A stretch of 64,000 nucleotides of DNA from contig OX485804.1 in assembly GCA_950295325.1 (NCBI GenBank), positions 23,560,001 through 23,624,000 of the forward strand, read 5' to 3'. Position 1 is the stretch's first letter. Each line of letters begins with the position of its first letter. This stretch comes from Polytrichum commune (Eukaryota > Streptophyta > Polytrichopsida > Polytrichales > Polytrichaceae). Position numbers and translations under genes: made by a program. This document shows, one piece after another, positions 60,401 to 64,000 of this stretch. Below the pieces are notes generated by a model that saw only the letters and a list, made by a program, of their open reading frames with translations, was not told the DNA's origin and ran no database searches.

Positions 60401-60799
60401 TATCACTAGCATATGGATCCAATTCTCTTCCATGATATTGAGAAGACCCTTTGAAAAGAGGGTCTGCTATCAATATCTCTTGACATGAAGGGATGTAATC
60501 ATGACTCAAAGAATCATGAGGTTTCGACTTGCAAAAGTGAATTGGGGGAATTGAATACTAGAAGACCGTTCTACTAAAACATGGTCAAAGTTGGAAATTG
60601 AAGTACCATTATTGTTTATTCCTTCATCTTTTTCTAAGTCACTTAGTGACTCAAAATCATCAAGGAAAAAACATCCTCCTTCAATGGCATTGAGGGGATC
60701 CCAATCCTCCTCTTCTAACCCACCATCTAGTCCAATATCATCTTCAAAATCTGATGGATAAAACAAGGCATCATCCACAACATCATCACACTCATCCAT
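57413..60799 (-). pseudogene. MULE transposase gene (FAR1-like Zn region, DDE, SWIM), decayed
   Basis: Parts in order on the minus strand. 60799-60506: very acidic start 'MDECDDVVDDALFYPSDFED'. 60509-59532: N-terminal region with 'VTYFKCHRGGQKRR' and 'RERISRLRGCEFLIKT', the WRKY/GCM1-type zinc region seen before MULE cores. An intron (donor about 59520, acceptor 59409) leads to 'DSLRKYDWDATC'. The DDE core has 'FGRSWAIDSTFKTNQYDLPL' with the first Asp, 'TCIVIDKHKTSLL' with the second, 'CRFHVMKAWSENLL', and a later 'TNHVERHWE'. 58270-57857: SWIM finger 'CFCGCPSKSSSCKHL'. 57853-57413: helical tail. Stops before the intron (59532), at 58978 and at 57857, and a frameshift in an A7 run near 58835, interrupt it. 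Transposases of this class cut and paste the element via its TIRs. Confidence 0.85.
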
Positions 60800-60889
60800 T
60801 GTATATATGTATCACGCTATAACCAAAATCCTACCCACTCAACATCCTCTACAAAATATATGTGTTAACAAACACAAAGATACCCCTCA

Positions 60890-61155
60890 ATTAAAGGAAG
60901 AGAATATCCTCAACTAATTTGAGAAAATGCCCCTCAACCCCAACTCCCCAACTCCCCAACTAATGTGAGAGAATGCCCCTTACTAATGTGATACAATGCC
61001 CCTCAACTCCTCAACTAATGTGAGAGAATGCCCTTCATTAAAGTGATGCAATACTCTTCAACCCCCTCAATTAATGTGAGAGAATGCCCTCAACTATTGT
61101 AAGACAATGCCCTTCAACTCCTCAACTAATGTGAGGCAATACCCTTGACCCAAAG
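60890..61155. repeat. Imperfect short tandem repeats upstream of the transposase
   Basis: The block 'caactaatgtgagagaatgc' or a close variant occurs at least seven times with 'cccctcaac' and 'ccttcaactcctc' spacers, between the right TIR and the transposase start. Such subterminal arrays often bind transposase or act in its promoter; here that is inference. Confidence 0.75.
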
Positions 61156-61294
61156 GTACAAGAGGAGAAGAGAAAGACTTCAAGAAACCTAATTTCCAAG
61201 CTTAATAGTGTAAAGTAGGACTAATCCGGACAATTTTAAAAGAAGTGTATCAACCCCTTAATGCCTTAGTCAATATCTTGTATTGCTTATCCAG

Positions 61295-61554
61295 AACCTG
61301 CCATTAAAAGTGTCCGGATGCTTCTGTTTAGCCAGACAGAAATTCAGAACTGTCTGGCCGCAGCTCTGAACCCTGCGGCGTTCCCGAAGTTCCCGAAGTT
61401 CCTGGAGTTCTTGGAGTTACTAAGTTCCCAACTACAATCTACTAGCTGTCGCTGGTAAAAGTGGTAGGTGGGGACACTGGGGAGGGAAACGGAGTTTTTT
61501 AAGGGGTCTGGGCAGCCCGGCAGCAGTCAACCTGGACTGCCGTTAGTGCCAAGG
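61295..61554 (-). repeat. MULE right terminal inverted repeat
   Basis: 260 bp, inverse of 55340-55590 with scattered substitutions and a duplicated 'ttcccgaag' block at about 61380-61400 that the left copy lacks. Confidence 0.93.
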
Positions 61555-61563
61555 GGTGCCCGA

Positions 61564-63121
61564 TAAGGGCTATGTCTCTGTTAAAGTCACCGCATAGGAT
61601 ATGTATGTGATTTGGGTGATTTGTTATTTGTTGTGTTATATTTTGTTGAATTGTTGGGATGGATCGCATGTCTTCTACGTGTGATGGCATATAGATGTGT
61701 ATTATTAGCCATGGTTGTAGAGGTTGGTTTTTTATTTTTATTATTTGTAGGTATGGTGAGAATTCTGCTGGGGTAGGTATTTTTGTGATGTTTCTGGGGT
61801 ATGCATACTTTTTATCTATTAGTGTAAGGAGTCCACCTCTTGCACGGGTAGATCACTCCATTGTCAAGTTGAACACCACGTGCGACCAAAAAAAATCTTC
61901 TTTTGGTAAGTTGCGCCACCAAAATGGGTCAAAATTTTATCAATTTTTTTTCATGAGTAGATATACACAGTACCTATGACATAGTCAAAAGTGGTAACTA
62001 AATTTGATGATTTGTTTTTTTCATAAAACATACCATTTCTAACTTGAATGACACAGAATTGAACTAAAACAATTACTAAAAAAAATAAAGATGACTTAAA
62101 ATTCCAAAAAAGTATACAAAAGATACTATCAATGGTTATGTATATGTAGAAAAAATATCATAAATTTTAAAATTATATATGGCATGTAATATAGGGGTAG
62201 CAAACTTTGTCCGCACGTGGTGTCAACTTGATAATGAAGTGACCTCCCCGTGACCTCTTGCCGGAGTATATGGTATTCTTTGTTGTATACACCTTGTGAG
62301 TGCGTGGGTGTTGTTGAATATTAGTTTGTATTGTGGAAATAAGTTTTGTATGTATTTTGTGCATTTTGTTGCGGTTAGTTTAGTTTCTTGTATAGTGATG
62401 ATTGCGGGGTTGTTTGGTGTATTTGATATTAGTTGGTGAAGGTTTGGTAGTGCAGTATTTAGTGATGAGGCATTCCATGTACTAATGTAGGTGTTAAGAG
62501 TTGTTGTTTGTATGTCTTGGGTGCGTGATGTAGGTGTATTGGGTAGTGGCGGCGGGTGCGAGTATTCATATAATGGTTCATTATATTTTAGTGTTTCTAG
62601 AAGTAGTTGTTCTGGTAGAAAAATGAATTTTTTTTCATAATGTGTATGTTTAGTGGTTCGTTATTTTTGATGAAGTTGTACATTTCTTTGTGAATGGTAT
62701 TGGTTGGGTTGATAATGTTTTGGTGTGTTTGTATGAATTGTGTGTATGGGTGTGTGGTTATGATGTGTCTTTCAGGTGGGTTTTGGAGCAAGGTCATTTT
62801 TTCCAGGAGCACTGTTGTCCAGTCTGGTTCTGGGATTTGTGTTAGTAGGTGGTCGCATGTCCTTATTACTGGGCTGAGTGTGACGATGAGCGCATGTAGT
62901 ATACGCGGGGGTGGATGGTGTTGGTTTTGGTAAATGTATTTTGAAAGGTGTGGGTAGTCGATGGTTGTGTTTTGATGGTTTGGGTGTGTTAGGTTTATAC
63001 TAGGAGAGAATGTTTTTGCTAAGTGTTGATATTCCGGTTGTAATTTAATTGTGCATGGTATGAAATATGTTTTGTTTCTATTTTTGTGTGTGGATGGATG
63101 TGCTTGTAGTATATTGGGCAT
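61564..63121 (-). pseudogene. Retrotransposon ORF2 start and APE endonuclease, first part
   Basis: 63121-62597 is a 174-codon frame ending after a T8 run at 62628-62635 (A8 on the coding strand). The coding frame resumes one base shifted with 'LPEQLLLETLKYNEPLYEY', so one A has probably been lost. APE begins with 'TYISTWNASSLNTALPNLHQ' and 'AIITIQETKL', where the Glu is a conserved catalytic residue, followed by 'FPQYKLIFNNTHAL'. A MITE cuts the next segment. It resumes with 'RGGLLTLIDKKYAYPRNITK' and 'LIIHIYMPSH', then 'ILCGDFNRDI', the conserved GDFN (61591-61580). The MULE insertion cuts it some 20 bp further on. Confidence 0.75.
61843..62252. mobile_element. 410-bp MITE inserted in the APE domain
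   Basis: Ends CACGGGTAGATCACTCCATTG and the inverse CACGGGGAGGTCACTTCATTA, and the match continues through 'TCAAGTTGA.CACCACGTGCG' (about 40 bp). It is flanked by direct 8-bp repeats ACCTCTTG (61835-61842, 62253-62260). An 8-bp duplication and a CA..GG start fit hAT; a 9-bp reading (ACCTCTTGC) is possible. AT-rich body, no coding frame. Taking out the element and one repeat joins the APE halves in frame. Confidence 0.85.
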
Positions 63122-63148
63122 AGGTCCTAGGTTGATTTCTATGTCACC
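63122..63148 (-). other. 2A-like motif between ORF1 and ORF2
   Basis: Reads 'LLILLSGDIEINLGP' followed directly by Met, with GDIEINLGP at 63148-63122. The consensus of 2A-like translational recoding peptides is D(V/I)ExNPGP, and a hydrophobic Leu run followed by SGD(V/I)ExNPGP is known near the ORF2 start of several APE-type LINEs. Here the first Pro is Leu (CTA, one C-to-T change from CCA), which should weaken or abolish the reaction. Confidence 0.6.
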
Positions 63149-63235
63149 GCTAAGGAGTATTAGAAGATGTGTTGGGAACTTGTTATTTTGTGGTATTTTT
63201 TTCCCCTTTATGGGTTTGTTGTTGGTGTTTTTTTT

Positions 63236-64000
63236 TTAGACTGAGTTTGTTAAGTGCTTTGTATTTTTGTTATGTGTTTTTTGAGTTTTGTTGGTTGTAT
63301 ATTTATATCTTGTTTTGTGTTGGTATTTTTTGGTAGTCTTGTCATTTCCTTTTTTGTTTTGGCTTAGGCCGGTAGAGCGAGGACTTTCTAGGTGATTTTG
63401 TAAGATGATTTGGTATGTTTGGTTGTTTATGTTTTGTATTTTGGTGTGCTGTTTTTTGATGGTTTTGTTGTATATGTTTAGGGTGTGGTAAGGAAGTTGA
63501 GCCGCTTTTAGGTGTTTTTGGTTTTTGGGGTTTCTTGTTATGTTTGGGTGTTGAATTGTGGCGAGGCCGGTAGGCCGAGCTCGTTTTAGGTAGTTTGTTG
63601 TTATGGGGTATATTTGAATGTGCATACTTGGGGGTAATGTGGTTTTTGTGCAGTGTATGATTGGAGTGAGGTGGGTTGAGTATTTAGTTTTGAGGTTTGT
63701 GCCTCGACGTGTTTGGTTGGTTGGGTTTGGTGTCCTATGGTGGTATGTAGTTTGGTTTAGAGTTGTGGGTTTTTTCCTTTCGTGACTTTTTGTTATGGGT
63801 GTGGTAGTTGTTTGGTTTTTGCTTCTAAGTTTTTTTGTTTTCATTTGGGTAGTGTTGATTATAAGGGTTTTATAGTTAGTTATGTTTTTGAGTGTGGATA
63901 TTGTAATTGTTATGTTAGGTGAGGTTTGGTGAGGTGGTAGATTGGTTTTTGGTTTTTTATTAGGGTGGGTGGTTAGTTTTATATGTGTGTTGTTTGTTTT
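63236..64000 (-). pseudogene. Retrotransposon ORF1, 3' part
   Basis: The frame is open from the window edge to TAA at 63236-63238 (at least 254 codons). It is very rich in Lys, Asn, Thr, Gln and His ('MKTKKLRSKNQTTTT' is an internal Met) with no CCHC knuckle seen. A basic protein that binds the element RNA is the usual role of ORF1; here that is inference. The stop is followed in the same frame by a run of ten A and then ORF2, so ORF1 and ORF2 may once have been one frame. Confidence 0.55.

Larger units (their letters stand above)
55340..61554. mobile_element. 6.2-kb Mutator-like element (MULE) inserted in the APE domain
   Basis: Long terminal inverted repeats: left 55340-55590 (251 bp), right 61295-61554 (260 bp), starting CCTCGGCACTAAC and CCTTGGCACTAAC. 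They agree at most positions down to 'CGGACACTTTTAATGGCAGG'. It is flanked by an exact 9-bp duplication GGTGCCCGA (55331-55339, 61555-61563), the Mutator signature. Inside are a minus-strand transposase gene (60799-57413) and a convergent plus-strand gene (56249-57023). Both carry stops. Confidence 0.93.
48391..64000 (-). mobile_element. Dualen/RandI-like non-LTR retrotransposon, dual endonuclease, nested insertions
   Basis: The minus-strand element runs off the window at its 5' end. Domain order 5' to 3': ORF1 (64000-63236); 2A-like motif (63148-63122); APE endonuclease (about 62600-61564 plus 55330-55150); linker; reverse transcriptase (about 54300-52987 plus 52005-51850); middle region with a Cys cluster; possible methyltransferase-like domain (about 50720-50290); RNase H (about 50040-49560); CCHC knuckle (about 49240-49160); restriction-like endonuclease (about 49000-48640). 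Stop at 48601-48603. APE, RNase H and RLE together are known for Dualen/RandI of green algae. Later insertions at 61843-62252, 55340-61554 and 52011-52986 interrupt it. Several in-frame stops and at least one frameshift show that this copy is inactive. The 3' limit is approximate; no poly(A) tail or target duplication was identified. Confidence 0.75.

Noticed and set aside
1..64000. CRISPR array, bacterial operons or phage
   Set aside because: Spliced plant genes, nuclear tRNA and plant transposons; no regular spacer-repeat array was seen on either strand.

Overview
This is a window of a land-plant nuclear genome. The two complete genes belong to plant families: an EBS/SHL-type BAH-PHD histone reader (5443-7391, +) and a plant-type phosphoinositide-specific phospholipase C (43413-36406, -). 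Both have short GT-AG introns, and there is a nuclear tRNA-Ile(AAU) gene (16410-16483, -). Gene density is low, and most of the DNA is AT-rich and made of transposon remains. I cannot name the species. A non-seed plant is possible, but that is a guess.

Layout. 1-5.2 kb holds a small hAT-like element with a G16/C16 homopolymer at each end, a decayed LINE on the minus strand, and three diverged tandem units next to the EBS/SHL gene. 5.4-7.4 kb is that gene. 8.4-9.5 kb is a Harbinger-like element with a TTA target duplication. 11.7-12.9 kb is a diverged tandem duplication. 15.3-16.3 kb may hold a small spliced gene, followed by the tRNA. 16.6-18.8 kb has two inverted copies of one MITE. 19.3-21.1 and 26.5-27.7 kb hold two members of an unrecognised TIR element family that share a coding segment. 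22.3-25.5 kb has two TA-flanked TIR elements and a second decayed LINE. 28.5-29.0 kb is the first exon of a secreted DUF3455 protein. 29-36 kb is mostly without genes. 36.4-43.4 kb is the phospholipase C gene, with a MITE in one intron. 47.4-48.4 kb has more copies of that MITE family.

The main find is at about 48.4-64 kb: a large non-LTR retrotransposon on the minus strand, cut off by the window edge. Reading 5' to 3' it has a Lys/Asn/Thr-rich ORF1, a 2A-like motif, an APE-type endonuclease, a reverse transcriptase, a cysteine-cluster region, a possible N6-methyltransferase-like domain, RNase H, a CCHC knuckle and a restriction-like endonuclease. APE plus RNase H plus RLE in one element is the architecture known from Dualen/RandI elements of green algae. 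It has been cut by three later insertions whose target duplications can be read exactly: a 6.2-kb Mutator-like element (9-bp duplication), a 410-bp MITE (8 bp) and a 976-bp solo LTR (5 bp). With these left out, the retrotransposon frame is continuous across the solo-LTR junction and the two domain halves fit at the others. The Mutator-like element carries its own decayed MULE/SWIM transposase gene and a convergent accessory gene. Premature stops throughout indicate that the copies are dead.
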